From Candidatus Magnetominusculus dajiuhuensis (GTDB lineage: Bacteria; Nitrospirota; Thermodesulfovibrionia; Thermodesulfovibrionales; Magnetobacteriaceae), in NCBI GenBank assembly GCA_015233465.1, contig JADFXP010000002.1, positions 115,726 to 179,725 of the forward strand: 64,000 bases of DNA, in the 5' to 3' direction. Positions 8,467 through 17,649 of the stretch are shown one piece after another; positions within the stretch are counted from its first letter, which is position 1, and every line of letters begins with the position of its first letter. The notes under the pieces were generated by a model, which worked only from the letters and a program-made list of their open reading frames with translations, did not search any database and was not told where the DNA came from. Both the position numbers and the translations under genes were made by a program.

Positions 8467-9162
8467 TTGAAAAGTCTGAGAAAATTAGTCCTGATGCTTG
8501 TACTATTACTAAGTATCTCAGCAATAAATGTATATGCTGAAGAAGCTGGCGTTACAGGAAGTATAGGGACGGCTGTATTTTACAACTATGTATGGAGAGG
8601 CATGCTGCAGCATTCAGGGACTGCGATACAGCCTGATGTTAATATTGGATATTCAGGGTTATTGCTTGATGTTTGGAGTGACTTTAGGACTGTCAGTAAT
8701 GTTTGGCATGAAACTGATTTTACTTTAAGTTATTCTATTCAAACTCTGCCAGAGTTTCTTTATATTACATTAGGGGCAATTGCTTATACTGTGACTGGAT
8801 TAAATGAGGTATATGATGGTTATGTCACTATTGGATTTAAGACATTTGCGGATATTTCTCTAACAGGATACGCTGGGAATAGTGAGGGCAATAACGGTTC
8901 AGTGTTTACAATTCTGCATGTCTTGCATTCATTTGAATTAGCTAAGGACTTCACCTTTGACCCATGCCTTGCGTTTGCTACAAATTATGTAAAAATTCCA
9001 TACAGAAACTATTATGGAGAGATTGCAGTTCCATTAAATTATACATTCTCTAAACATTTAACTGTTGGTGCAACATATGTCTTAGATGTAGGAAATAAAA
9101 TGGTCAACCGTACTGATGGTGTAATTTCATATGGAGGGGCTTATATTACTGCAAGTTTATGA
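8467..9162 (+). CDS. TorF-type (Gcw_chp) putative outer-membrane porin
   Basis: A 231-residue exported protein. Signal peptide about 1-24 (ending INVYAEE), then an all-beta pattern beginning TAVFYNYVWRGM, the conserved opening of the TorF/Gcw_chp family of small outer-membrane barrels. It ends in alternating hydrophobic strands and a short ...GGAYITASL tail. The start is TTG at 8467, set by AGGAG at 8455-8459. The family's substrate is not established; lying between an ammonium transporter and PII it may admit nitrogen compounds, but that is inference from position only. Confidence 0.75.
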   Translation: MKSLRKLVLMLVLLLSISAINVYAEEAGVTGSIGTAVFYNYVWRGMLQHSGTAIQPDVNIGYSGLLLDVWSDFRTVSNVWHETDFTLSYSIQTLPEFLYITLGAIAYTVTGLNEVYDGYVTIGFKTFADISLTGYAGNSEGNNGSVFTILHVLHSFELAKDFTFDPCLAFATNYVKIPYRNYYGEIAVPLNYTFSKHLTVGATYVLDVGNKMVNRTDGVISYGGAYITASL

Positions 9163-9205
9163 GATTATGAAGTAGATGCGTAAAGCAATTCATCACTATG
9201 TTTAC

Positions 9206-9617
<412 letters not shown>

Positions 9618-9622
9618 CTGTT

Positions 9623-9650
9623 GCGTAGGGGCACCATCGTGCCCCTACGC
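9623..9650. terminator. Bidirectional terminator / palindromic repeat between convergent genes
   Basis: GCGTAGGGGCAC and GTGCCCCTACGC form a perfect 12-bp stem with a 4-base loop, between the stop of glnB and the stop of the convergent chimera gene, whose TAG uses the last base. It is a short member of the GTAGGGG repeat family and probably serves as a terminator for both strands. Confidence 0.7.
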
Positions 9651-12136
9651 TATAAAATACCTTTGTATTTTATCCTTACAGAATTAGGAATTTCATAGTC
9701 AGCTAAAATAATAATCGGCATATCATTATTTTTTATCAGGTTTTTAATCTTAATTCTAACTAAATGATCGCAATATAAAATAATGGGTTCTCTTCTATAT
9801 CTGTCACTTTTATAGATTGCTTCAATTTGATTGAGAATGTCGGATTTTTGTAATTTTTCAGATTCCTCGTTAAGTTTAATAACTGAGATAGTTCCATCAT
9901 CTCTTAGATATTGTTTAATAATGTTTCTTGAAAGGGTTTTTCTGATTTTTTCTACTAACTCATCACTTGGGTCAGTGTCTGATACACGTCTTGAAAAAGC
10001 TCCAACCCTGATTAAATGATTATTATCTATAATAGTTTCTATTATTTTAGTTATATCAACAATTGGGATGCGTTCTTTTAACAGATGTATTAATAGGCTT
10101 TTTAGAAATTTATCGGAACAGTTGAGTTTTCTAAATTCATTATTAAGGGGCTTATGATAATTTTCAAGGTATCGGTTAATATCGTTTAAATGAATAAACC
10201 CAAAGAATTCTCCAATATTACACCAAATGACCTCCTCAATATGCCTAGTTATCATATCTAAACTATTTATCCCTTTACCAAGATCATCAGAAAATTGTCC
10301 TGAGTCAATCCATCTCCCGCTTCCGCCAAACACTGGGTCTTTTGATGAAATACCCTTAATCTTTTCTTTTAATTGATCATTAAATACAAATAAATGATTT
10401 GGAAATACATTAGAGCGGCACTCAATAATATCATTAAGATAAATTTCATACATATTTGGCTCAATCTGGCGATTTTCAATTATGGAAAATTTTGGAAGTT
10501 TAAAACCGATCTTATCAGAAAATAATTCAATTGAATTATTTAGATTATAAATAGGCAGTTTTGAAAATATCTCTGAGCCTAATTCTATGCGGTTACGGGT
10601 TATAATTTTTTCGGGCTTGAGGGTTTCAAAATACCAATGTTTTTCTAATTCTTCATCAAGTTTTATAACAGTAGTGATCTTAAATTTATTGAACGGGTTT
10701 GGGACTATTGACTCAATTTTTTCGCAGCATGCCTTGAATTTTGTTATACCTTCGACCTTTACATTGAGGTTATCTATAGTTGATCTATTTAAAGGTAAAA
10801 TATCACCCTTTTGTAAATTAAGGATTGAATGTATATTTACACCATTAATATCTAAATCCACTGATACTGCTGCCTCAGTATTATTTATAAAATCAGATAC
10901 AGGCACAGTCCATTTATTGATTACCTCAAATGAACAAGATTTAAGTTTATTGATGATTGGTTCAACGCTCAACATCGGAACAGCTATGTAAAAATTCCCC
11001 TCTATGAAATTAGGAATAGATTCATTAAATTTTAAACTCATCTTTCTTACTAAAAAATATTCATTAGAAATCCCTTCGTCTAAAAATAAAAAAAGCGGAT
11101 TTCTATAACATATTATAGGCTTAGGGTTTAATCCAATTATATGATTCCATGATATTCCATAATCTGACATCATAAGGGTTACAAATTTATTAAGATTTTC
11201 CTGTTCTATATTGTTATAATCTCTGCGATTAGTTAAACATTCGTTTATAAAATCCTTTGAATGATTACTAAGGAACATATATGTAAGTGCATAAACCAGC
11301 TTGTCTTCAATAACAAAAATTCCATCCCCATTAAATGGAAACATTGAAAACGTAAAATAAGTGGAAGGCAGAGGCAGTTCTTTGTTTAATGTCATTTTAT
11401 CAATACAGGTTATATTTGATGTTGTGCAATCGTTGATGTCAATGAATTTGTTTGTCCAATCAATTAGTGTGTTTCTGAATTGATTTACAAATCGGTTGTT
11501 AATGTATTCAAACCCAGGATAAAGACTGCGGACAATCCTTCTTACTAGAGATAAATCATATGGTTTGATAGATAAACATTCAGTATTAGACGTTATTGCT
11601 TTAGATGTCCCAGTTATAAGTTTATTAATTTGTGAAGATAAGTTTTGAGATGATTTGTTTTGATTAATTTTTTTTATGAAATCACTAATCTCCTCTGTAT
11701 TTAAATGTTGAGTAATATTATTGTCTTTTCCTTTATTAGAGACGCTTATTACCTCTTTTATCTTTCTGATTAAATCCATTTCAATGGGTTTTTTAATGGT
11801 ACCATCAATCTCGAAATCTTCTAACTTTGAGTCATCAACAGAGTTAGAATACATCAGTATAATCGGGATATGGCTGATTTTTTTTAGATTTTTTAACTCC
11901 TTACAGAGGCTCAATCCATTTGATATAGATTGACTCTCATCTATAAGTATAATATCAAATGTCTCGTCAATAAACATCTCAAGTCCATCTCTTATATCAT
12001 AACCAGAGGTTATGATATAATGCTCATCCTCAAGTATCAATTTAACGATATTATGAATGTTTTCATTTTCAGCAATGATTAATAATCTCTGCTTTATTTT
12101 ATTTGTCTTATTTAGCTTTTTTTGATTATTTTCCAT
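9650..12136 (-). CDS. Receiver (CheY-like) - FliM-like - SpoA - FlhA cytoplasmic domain chimera
   Basis: An 828-residue soluble protein fusing pieces of the flagellar switch and export gate. Residues 15-130 are a receiver domain with phospho-acceptor D66 (FDIILIDES), S97 and K116-P117, although the usual acidic pair is AE. Residues 145-157, LNTEEISDFIKKI, resemble the FliM N-terminal CheY-binding helix. Residues 187-405 match the FliM middle domain (IKPYDLSLVRRIV, NRFVNQFRNTL, LPLPSTYFTFSMFPFNG). Residues 421-475 are a SpoA domain (ILNLQKGDILPLNR). Residues about 520-828 match the FlhA cytoplasmic domain (SSKDPVFGGSGRWID, LLIHLLKERIPIVDITKIIE, PIILYCDHLVR, LADYEIP). The eight membrane helices of FlhA are absent. 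No flagellar gene is near. It is monocistronic and convergent with glnB. Domain calls are from recognised motifs; function is unknown. Confidence 0.85.
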   Translation of the reverse strand: MENNQKKLNKTNKIKQRLLIIAENENIHNIVKLILEDEHYIITSGYDIRDGLEMFIDETFDIILIDESQSISNGLSLCKELKNLKKISHIPIILMYSNSVDDSKLEDFEIDGTIKKPIEMDLIRKIKEVISVSNKGKDNNITQHLNTEEISDFIKKINQNKSSQNLSSQINKLITGTSKAITSNTECLSIKPYDLSLVRRIVRSLYPGFEYINNRFVNQFRNTLIDWTNKFIDINDCTTSNITCIDKMTLNKELPLPSTYFTFSMFPFNGDGIFVIEDKLVYALTYMFLSNHSKDFINECLTNRRDYNNIEQENLNKFVTLMMSDYGISWNHIIGLNPKPIICYRNPLFLFLDEGISNEYFLVRKMSLKFNESIPNFIEGNFYIAVPMLSVEPIINKLKSCSFEVINKWTVPVSDFINNTEAAVSVDLDINGVNIHSILNLQKGDILPLNRSTIDNLNVKVEGITKFKACCEKIESIVPNPFNKFKITTVIKLDEELEKHWYFETLKPEKIITRNRIELGSEIFSKLPIYNLNNSIELFSDKIGFKLPKFSIIENRQIEPNMYEIYLNDIIECRSNVFPNHLFVFNDQLKEKIKGISSKDPVFGGSGRWIDSGQFSDDLGKGINSLDMITRHIEEVIWCNIGEFFGFIHLNDINRYLENYHKPLNNEFRKLNCSDKFLKSLLIHLLKERIPIVDITKIIETIIDNNHLIRVGAFSRRVSDTDPSDELVEKIRKTLSRNIIKQYLRDDGTISVIKLNEESEKLQKSDILNQIEAIYKSDRYRREPIILYCDHLVRIKIKNLIKNNDMPIIILADYEIPNSVRIKYKGIL

Positions 12137-12195
12137 AATTATAGTTTACAGGTTATTATTTTAATTGACAATCAAAAAATATTAGTTGTACATTA

Positions 12196-12219
12196 ATGTA
12201 AGTAAGTGAACACTAACAT
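12196..12219. promoter_or_regulatory. Probable TetR-family operator
   Basis: ATGTAAGT (12196-12203) and ACTAACAT (12212-12219) form an inverted repeat with one mismatch around an 8-base centre, 24 bp in all, the usual size for a TetR operator. It lies about 58 bp before the TetR-family gene, in the gap shared with the divergent chimera gene, so autoregulation is plausible and control of the chimera is possible. Confidence 0.5.
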
Positions 12220-12277
12220 TGTAATCTTTATTTTAATGCCTTGCGGGGTATGCCCGTAGAAGAAAACAGCGCCCATT

Positions 12278-12877
12278 ATGAAAAAGACTGATACACATCA
12301 AAACATTTTACATGCAGCTATGGAGCTAATATCTCAGAAGGGATATTTGAAGGCTACAACGCGAGAGATAGCAGCGCTTGCTTCAGTGACTGAACTTACG
12401 TTGTTTCGTCATTTTGGCTCTAAGGAGAATTTATTTAAGGAAATCCTTGATACTCACTCATTGCTTCCCAAATTAAAGAAGTTGATTCCTGAACTCAATG
12501 GACTTCCTTATATAGACGGAATAACAGCTATCGGTATTAGATGTATTGAGATCATGAAGATTAGAAAGCCTATGATTAAGATAATGCTTGCTGAGATGAA
12601 CAGTTATCCTGAATCAGTAATACAACTGCATCATAATTTTTCAGATGAACTTGTAGCAACGCTTGCGGAATATTTTAAATCAATGAGCGGGAGCGGACAG
12701 CTAAGGGAATTTAATCATAAATTTGCAGCAGGGGCTTTTTTGGCAATAGTATTTAGGTATTTTAGAGAAGAAGAGATAATTAGAGGCCATGACCTTCAAC
12801 CCTCAGAGATAAGTGATACAATCAAGGGATTTGTTGATATATTTGCTTATGGTACTATCAACCAAATAAAGATGTAG
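12278..12877 (+). CDS. TetR/AcrR family transcriptional regulator
   Basis: 199 residues. The N-terminal helix-turn-helix is the canonical TetR form: ILHAAMELISQKGYLKATTREIA, then LTLFRHFGSKENLF (about 8-58, written here in two parts with the recognition helix in the second). The C-terminal two thirds are helical and ligand-binding, unlike any specific subfamily I can name. TetR proteins usually repress an adjacent efflux or envelope gene; the next gene, two bases on, is a TolC-type outer-membrane channel. No good Shine-Dalgarno precedes the ATG. A palindrome upstream may be its own operator. Confidence 0.9.
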   Translation: MKKTDTHQNILHAAMELISQKGYLKATTREIAALASVTELTLFRHFGSKENLFKEILDTHSLLPKLKKLIPELNGLPYIDGITAIGIRCIEIMKIRKPMIKIMLAEMNSYPESVIQLHHNFSDELVATLAEYFKSMSGSGQLREFNHKFAAGAFLAIVFRYFREEEIIRGHDLQPSEISDTIKGFVDIFAYGTINQIKM

Positions 12878-12879
12878 AA

Positions 12880-14199
12880 ATGATTAAGCTAAATTCCTTA
12901 AAAATCAGGATTATTATTGGTATAATATTTATTATTTATTTAATAATTCCATTTTCAATAGAGGCTGCAGAATATAGTCTAATAGACATATATAAAATCG
13001 CGCTTGTTCAGTCTGAGAGGATACAGATGGCACAGCTTGACCTTTATATCTCTCAAAAAGGTCAGGAAAAGGCGGTTGCAGGACTGCTTCCTAAGGTCAC
13101 TGCCTTTGGGATGTATCAGACAAGCGGAGTAAGCGAAGGTTATCCGGGTTATGGGATAAAGACATATGGACTGGAATTAGACAAAACCATGTCGCTTGGC
13201 GGGGCTGAGATAATTGCATATAAGATGTCTAAGATAGCTATTGATAAAAGCGAGCATGATTTAAAGACTGTAAAGGCAGATTATCTGCTTGAAGTCACAA
13301 CGTCATTTATAAATATCTTGAGGGCTATAAAGGCTGTAGAGATTTGTGAGATAAATGTTGCGCGGTTAAAAAATCATCGAGATGCAGCACTTATAAGATT
13401 AAAGGTAGGCGAGACTATCAAGACTGCTGTTCTCAGGGCAGAGGCTGAATTATCTGGGGCAAATGCAGATCTTATTAAGGCTCAAAACGGCCTCAAACTC
13501 GCAAAGGCTGTGCTTGCCCGCTTGATTGGTATTACAGAGGATTATTCAATTGTTGAGACACAGGAGTTTGTTGACCTTGATGATTCTCAGACAATTAATC
13601 AACTTAAAGATATGGGGATTCAAAACAGAATGGAGGTAAAGTCACTTGAGCTGACTGGCAGGATACTAGATCAAAATATAAATATAGCCAAGAGTTCTTT
13701 CTGGCCTGTGCTTTCATTTCAACTTGCTTATTCAAATATGTTTCTTACCCCTGCACCTCAATATATTAATGCTGAGGGATTGTATGTAGGATTAAGTATT
13801 TCTTATCCAATCTTTGAGGGAGGGATTAGAAGGATGGAACTTAATGAGGCAGAGGCAAATAGGAGAAAGGCAGCGCTTGCGCTTTCTGAATTGAAAAAAT
13901 CCCTGCAGATAGAGATAGAAAGTATATATTCTGAATATATCACGCAGAAAGAGGTTTTAACCTCAATAGCCTCGCAGGTTGAATTCGCTAAGGATAATTA
14001 CAATCTTGTGTCTAAACAATTTCAATATGGGCTTGTAACCAGTCTTGATGTAATGGACGCAAATAATGTCTTATCAAGATCAGAGACTGCACTTGTTGAT
14101 ACGAGGTATAATTACCAACTGCTTTTAGTGAAACTTAAACGCGCAACTGGAACGCTTCTTCCAGATATTGAGACAAAGATGGCAGAAAAACATGAATAA
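12880..14199 (+). CDS. TolC-family outer membrane efflux protein
   Basis: 439 residues with a signal peptide (about 1-36, ending FSIEAAEY) and two long alpha-helical hairpins typical of the outer-membrane efflux (OEP) family. Internal symmetry is visible: DIYKIALVQSERIQMAQ near the start, ASTs of heptad-rich helix (LRAEAELSGANADLIKAQ), and the second-repeat barrel motif LYVGLSISYPIFEGG (about 305-320), followed by LNEAEANRRKAALALSEL. The protein should form a trimeric channel through the outer membrane. It is translationally close-coupled to the TetR gene and overlaps the following FadL-like gene by eight bases. No inner-membrane pump or adaptor gene is adjacent, so its partner must be elsewhere. 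Confidence 0.88.
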   Translation: MIKLNSLKIRIIIGIIFIIYLIIPFSIEAAEYSLIDIYKIALVQSERIQMAQLDLYISQKGQEKAVAGLLPKVTAFGMYQTSGVSEGYPGYGIKTYGLELDKTMSLGGAEIIAYKMSKIAIDKSEHDLKTVKADYLLEVTTSFINILRAIKAVEICEINVARLKNHRDAALIRLKVGETIKTAVLRAEAELSGANADLIKAQNGLKLAKAVLARLIGITEDYSIVETQEFVDLDDSQTINQLKDMGIQNRMEVKSLELTGRILDQNINIAKSSFWPVLSFQLAYSNMFLTPAPQYINAEGLYVGLSISYPIFEGGIRRMELNEAEANRRKAALALSELKKSLQIEIESIYSEYITQKEVLTSIASQVEFAKDNYNLVSKQFQYGLVTSLDVMDANNVLSRSETALVDTRYNYQLLLVKLKRATGTLLPDIETKMAEKHE

Positions 14200-15385
14200 A
14201 CCGCTATTAATATCAATAATATTATTATTTGTTTGTTCTACTACAGTATTTGCAGACCCTTACGCAATTATACACGGCGCAAAGGCGCAGGCTATGGGCG
14301 GGGCATTTGACGCAGTTGCCGATGATCCTGCCTCTATTTATTACAATCCTGCTGGTCTAATATCTTTAAATAAAACCAATGAATTAATCACTGACTTTGA
14401 ACTTGGTAATGGGGTAACGTTTAATCTTCAAGAAGGTCAATGCGCTGGTAATTATGCAGGACGTACTCCATGCAGTAAAAATTATTTTAAGGCAGATGAT
14501 ATTCAATATTTTTTATCTGCGTCATATCTTTGGGATAAATATGCTCTGTCAATAGCATTTTATAATCTTTATAATATTATTTATCCTGTAACTCTATCGC
14601 TTCAAAAACAGTCTTTAAGCACAGGCGCAATTAGTAATGCCAGCAGCACTAGTTATATTGGTCAAAACGTCAATATCCTGCAGAGCGGTTTTGCTATGAA
14701 ACCTGCTAATTTTTTGAGTATTGGGGTAACAGGGGCAGGGGTATTTTCCACCTTTGAGGCAATGTCGGATGGATATATTGTAAATGAATTCACAATTGGT
14801 GTATTTGGCTCAGTAGGGGCGCTGGCACAGGTTATTAATAATGACCAGATAAAGGTCAATATTGGCAGCAGCTATAGGAGTCCAAGCGCGTTTAATTTTC
14901 CTATAAAGGCGGTATTTATGGGTGCATCTACTGCTACTTCTTATTTTAGCCCGCAGTCAACGTCCATTAATGATAGGTTTATCTGGAATATTCCCGGAGA
15001 GTTTTCTCTGGGGACTGCTATTATTTTAACGCCAGCAGATTTTACCATAACTCTGGCAGGTGATTATAGATATACAGATTATAATAAGACTTATTTAGAT
15101 ATTAATCGGCCTAATACATTTAATATAAAACCTGTTCAAACATATTCTTTAGGCACAGAAGTAGGCATCTTTAACCTTGCTCTGCGAGGCGGGTTTTTCA
15201 GCAGCCAAGATAGTATAAAATTATTTGACACAGATGGATTTACTGCTGGTCTTGGATATAAATTTGGAGATCAGCATATTGAAATAAGTTATAAGCATAC
15301 TAATTATTATACTAATACGTCAGGTTTGAGTTTATCATCTCAAAGCTCAAATACATATGCAGCTTCTATTTACTGGGTATTATGA
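14192..15385 (+). CDS. OmpP1/FadL (TodX) family outer membrane transport protein
   Basis: 397 residues from the ATG at 14192, which overlaps the stop of the TolC gene; the longer frame from 14168 would add eight non-signal residues. Signal peptide MNKPLLISIILLFVCSTTVFA is followed by AKAQAMGGAFDAVADDPASI and YYNPAGL, the diagnostic FadL N-terminal motif. The remainder is beta-barrel, ending with an aromatic-rich strand (AASIYWVL). The family lets long-chain fatty acids or aromatic hydrocarbons cross the outer membrane. Its position in a glycan/lipid locus may mean lipid traffic, but the substrate cannot be read from sequence. Confidence 0.88.
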   Translation: MNKPLLISIILLFVCSTTVFADPYAIIHGAKAQAMGGAFDAVADDPASIYYNPAGLISLNKTNELITDFELGNGVTFNLQEGQCAGNYAGRTPCSKNYFKADDIQYFLSASYLWDKYALSIAFYNLYNIIYPVTLSLQKQSLSTGAISNASSTSYIGQNVNILQSGFAMKPANFLSIGVTGAGVFSTFEAMSDGYIVNEFTIGVFGSVGALAQVINNDQIKVNIGSSYRSPSAFNFPIKAVFMGASTATSYFSPQSTSINDRFIWNIPGEFSLGTAIILTPADFTITLAGDYRYTDYNKTYLDINRPNTFNIKPVQTYSLGTEVGIFNLALRGGFFSSQDSIKLFDTDGFTAGLGYKFGDQHIEISYKHTNYYTNTSGLSLSSQSSNTYAASIYWVL

Positions 15386-16512
15386 TTAAATTTATATTAA
15401 TATTTATCACGATATATGGCGGTTTAAATCTATATTTTCTACAAAGATTAAGGGCTGCCTTTGCGATTAGTTCTTTTACTTTAATCATGGTTATTTTATT
15501 TTTAATCATGGTAATCTGCTCTCATTTTATAACGCGTCTTACCTCAGGACATCATGATTTTGCAATAGTATCTGCATATATTGGCAATATCTGGATGGGG
15601 CTGCTTTTGATGTTTATAGCAGTTGCATTTCCTATGGATATTTACAGGTTTTTTGTAATTCTCATTGGCCATGTTACTTCAAAGGATCTTTTATATATAA
15701 TACCAACTAAACGGCAATTATTTTTGATACCAATGAGCCTATCTATTATTATTTTTATATATGGATGGTTTGAGGCGAGAAATATTATTCTTGAAGAAGT
15801 AGAGATTAAAACAAACAGGCTTCCAGCAAATATTGATAAATTTAGGATAGTTCAGATAACAGATGTGCATCTTGGGCTTATGAGTCACGATGGAAGGCTG
15901 AATCGGATATTGGATAAAGTCAAAGAGGCGAATGCTGATATTTTAATCAGCACAGGTGATTTATTAGACGCAGAGGTTAATAATAATGCCGAGTATATTG
16001 ATTTATTTAGAGAGATAAACCCAAAATACGGAAAGTTTGCAGTAATGGGTAATCATGAATTTTATGTAGGGTATGATCAGTCTGTGGATTTTGCCGAAAA
16101 GGCAGGGTTTAGAGTATTAAGGAGTGAGATAGTAAATATAGATGGAATTATAAATTTGGCAGGTGTTGATGATCTTAGGGCAAGGAAGTTTTCATTGGGC
16201 AGTGATAATTCAGAATTAGATTTTCTTGCTAAAAAAGATAATGTGGAGTTTACCGTTTTTTTAAAGCATCAACCTGTAGTTAATGATAATTCCAAAGGGT
16301 TAATCAATCTTCAAATATCTGGGCATACGCATGACGGACAGTTTTTCCCTTATAGTTTATTAACGCATTTGTTTTATCCAATACCCTGCGGATTAACGCA
16401 GTTGGATGATGACCTTTATATATATCTAAGCAGGGGGTCAGGCACTTGGGGGCCTCCAATAAGATTTCTAGCCCCGCCAGAGGTAACGGTGATTGACTTA
16501 GTTAAAGGATAA
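15382..16512 (+). CDS. Membrane-anchored calcineurin-like metallophosphoesterase
   Basis: 376 residues. Four hydrophobic segments (about 1-20, 30-50, 65-90, 113-130) precede a metallophosphoesterase domain with all metal-binding blocks: ITDVHLG (D161, H163), STGDLLD (D193), MGNHEFY (N224, H225), and SGHTHDGQFFP. This is the YkuE/YaeI-like arrangement; relatives include UDP-2,3-diacylglucosamine and lipid pyrophosphatases, so a lipid-linked substrate is plausible but unproven. Its ATG overlaps the stop of the FadL-like gene (ATGA). It is followed after 41 bp by the radical SAM pair. Confidence 0.87.
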   Translation: MIKFILIFITIYGGLNLYFLQRLRAAFAISSFTLIMVILFLIMVICSHFITRLTSGHHDFAIVSAYIGNIWMGLLLMFIAVAFPMDIYRFFVILIGHVTSKDLLYIIPTKRQLFLIPMSLSIIIFIYGWFEARNIILEEVEIKTNRLPANIDKFRIVQITDVHLGLMSHDGRLNRILDKVKEANADILISTGDLLDAEVNNNAEYIDLFREINPKYGKFAVMGNHEFYVGYDQSVDFAEKAGFRVLRSEIVNIDGIINLAGVDDLRARKFSLGSDNSELDFLAKKDNVEFTVFLKHQPVVNDNSKGLINLQISGHTHDGQFFPYSLLTHLFYPIPCGLTQLDDDLYIYLSRGSGTWGPPIRFLAPPEVTVIDLVKG

Positions 16513-16553
16513 GGCGTTTATAAAAATATTAAAATATTTAAGAGAGGTAAATC

Positions 16554-17639
16554 TTGAAAATTGATAATTTTATCAACACAGATACAAAAAATATATTACT
16601 CCATAGAGATCAATTAAACAATTATCTCACCAAGCAAAATAAAAGCCTTGTAACTATAGAGATTGATCTTACTAATTCCTGCAATCAAAGATGTCCTCAG
16701 TGTACATTTGGGGATTATCATACTGGACTATTTTTAAATAGGACGGTCTTAGATAGATTAATAGAAACTATACCAGAAATTGGCGTTAAGGGAATGATAA
16801 TAACAGGAGGGGGCGAGCCTTGTTTACATAAAGACCTTGGGTATTTTGTTAAGGCTGTATCGCATCTTGGGGTTGATATTACCTTGACAACTAATGGACA
16901 GTTTGTGGAGAGGCATTTTGATGATCTGCTCAATGGGTTAAAGAGGATAAGGGTTTCTATTGATGCAATGACTCCAGCTTCTTATAAGTATACACATGGA
17001 ATGGAGGAGAGGGATTTTCATAAGGTAATAGAAAATCTAAGGAATCTGGCGGATGAGAAAAAGAAACGAGGCGCTTCTATTGATATAGGCGTAAGTTTTA
17101 TGATATGTGAGCCAAATGCCTCTGAGGTGATGTCAGCTATTGAATTTTATAGAGAGATAGGGGTCAATTTCCTGCATTTTAAGCCTATGCAGCTATGGGA
17201 CAAGGTCAATAAAAAATATTATCATAAATTTTATCCAATGGTAGAACAGGTTACCTCAGAGTTAAAATCCTTTACCCAAGGAGATTTCAGGGTATCTATA
17301 TCAAGGGAAAATTATTACAAGCAAAATTTAGATAGAATTAAATATAATATCTGTCATGGGGCATTTTTTGATATGATTATCGGTGCAGACGCATCAGTAT
17401 ATACCTGCTGCCATTTTAAGTATAATCCAGATTTTTGTTATGGAAATATTGCAAGTGATGGTCTAAACGATATACTTAAAAAGATAAAGGCAGATGTGAC
17501 AAAGGAGTGTTTTAAAGACTGTAAGATGGATGCCTTAAATCAACTTATAGAATATGGAATGTTAAATCCAAGTGAATTACTTGATGCCAGTGTTTCTATA
17601 GATAGAGATAAACTGCCGCTTGGAAGTAAATGGCTTTAG
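16554..17639 (+). CDS. Radical SAM protein with SPASM-like C-terminal domain
   Basis: 361 residues. The [4Fe-4S]-SAM motif is CNQRCPQC in TNSCNQRCPQCTFGDYHTG (about 42-60), with GGGEPCLH as the SAM-binding GGE-type motif and a TTNGQ strand. The C-terminal part has a cysteine cluster (CHGAFFD, YTCCHFK, ECFKDCKMD) resembling a SPASM/Twitch auxiliary cluster site. It is a relative of the enzymes at 46148 and 57160. Radical SAM enzymes use a 5'-deoxyadenosyl radical; the substrate here is unknown. The start is TTG, positioned by AGAGAGG at 16541-16547. The next gene, a B12-type radical SAM, follows within 10 bp. Confidence 0.85.
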   Translation: MKIDNFINTDTKNILLHRDQLNNYLTKQNKSLVTIEIDLTNSCNQRCPQCTFGDYHTGLFLNRTVLDRLIETIPEIGVKGMIITGGGEPCLHKDLGYFVKAVSHLGVDITLTTNGQFVERHFDDLLNGLKRIRVSIDAMTPASYKYTHGMEERDFHKVIENLRNLADEKKKRGASIDIGVSFMICEPNASEVMSAIEFYREIGVNFLHFKPMQLWDKVNKKYYHKFYPMVEQVTSELKSFTQGDFRVSISRENYYKQNLDRIKYNICHGAFFDMIIGADASVYTCCHFKYNPDFCYGNIASDGLNDILKKIKADVTKECFKDCKMDALNQLIEYGMLNPSELLDASVSIDRDKLPLGSKWL

Positions 17640-17649
17640 ATTAGTAGAT

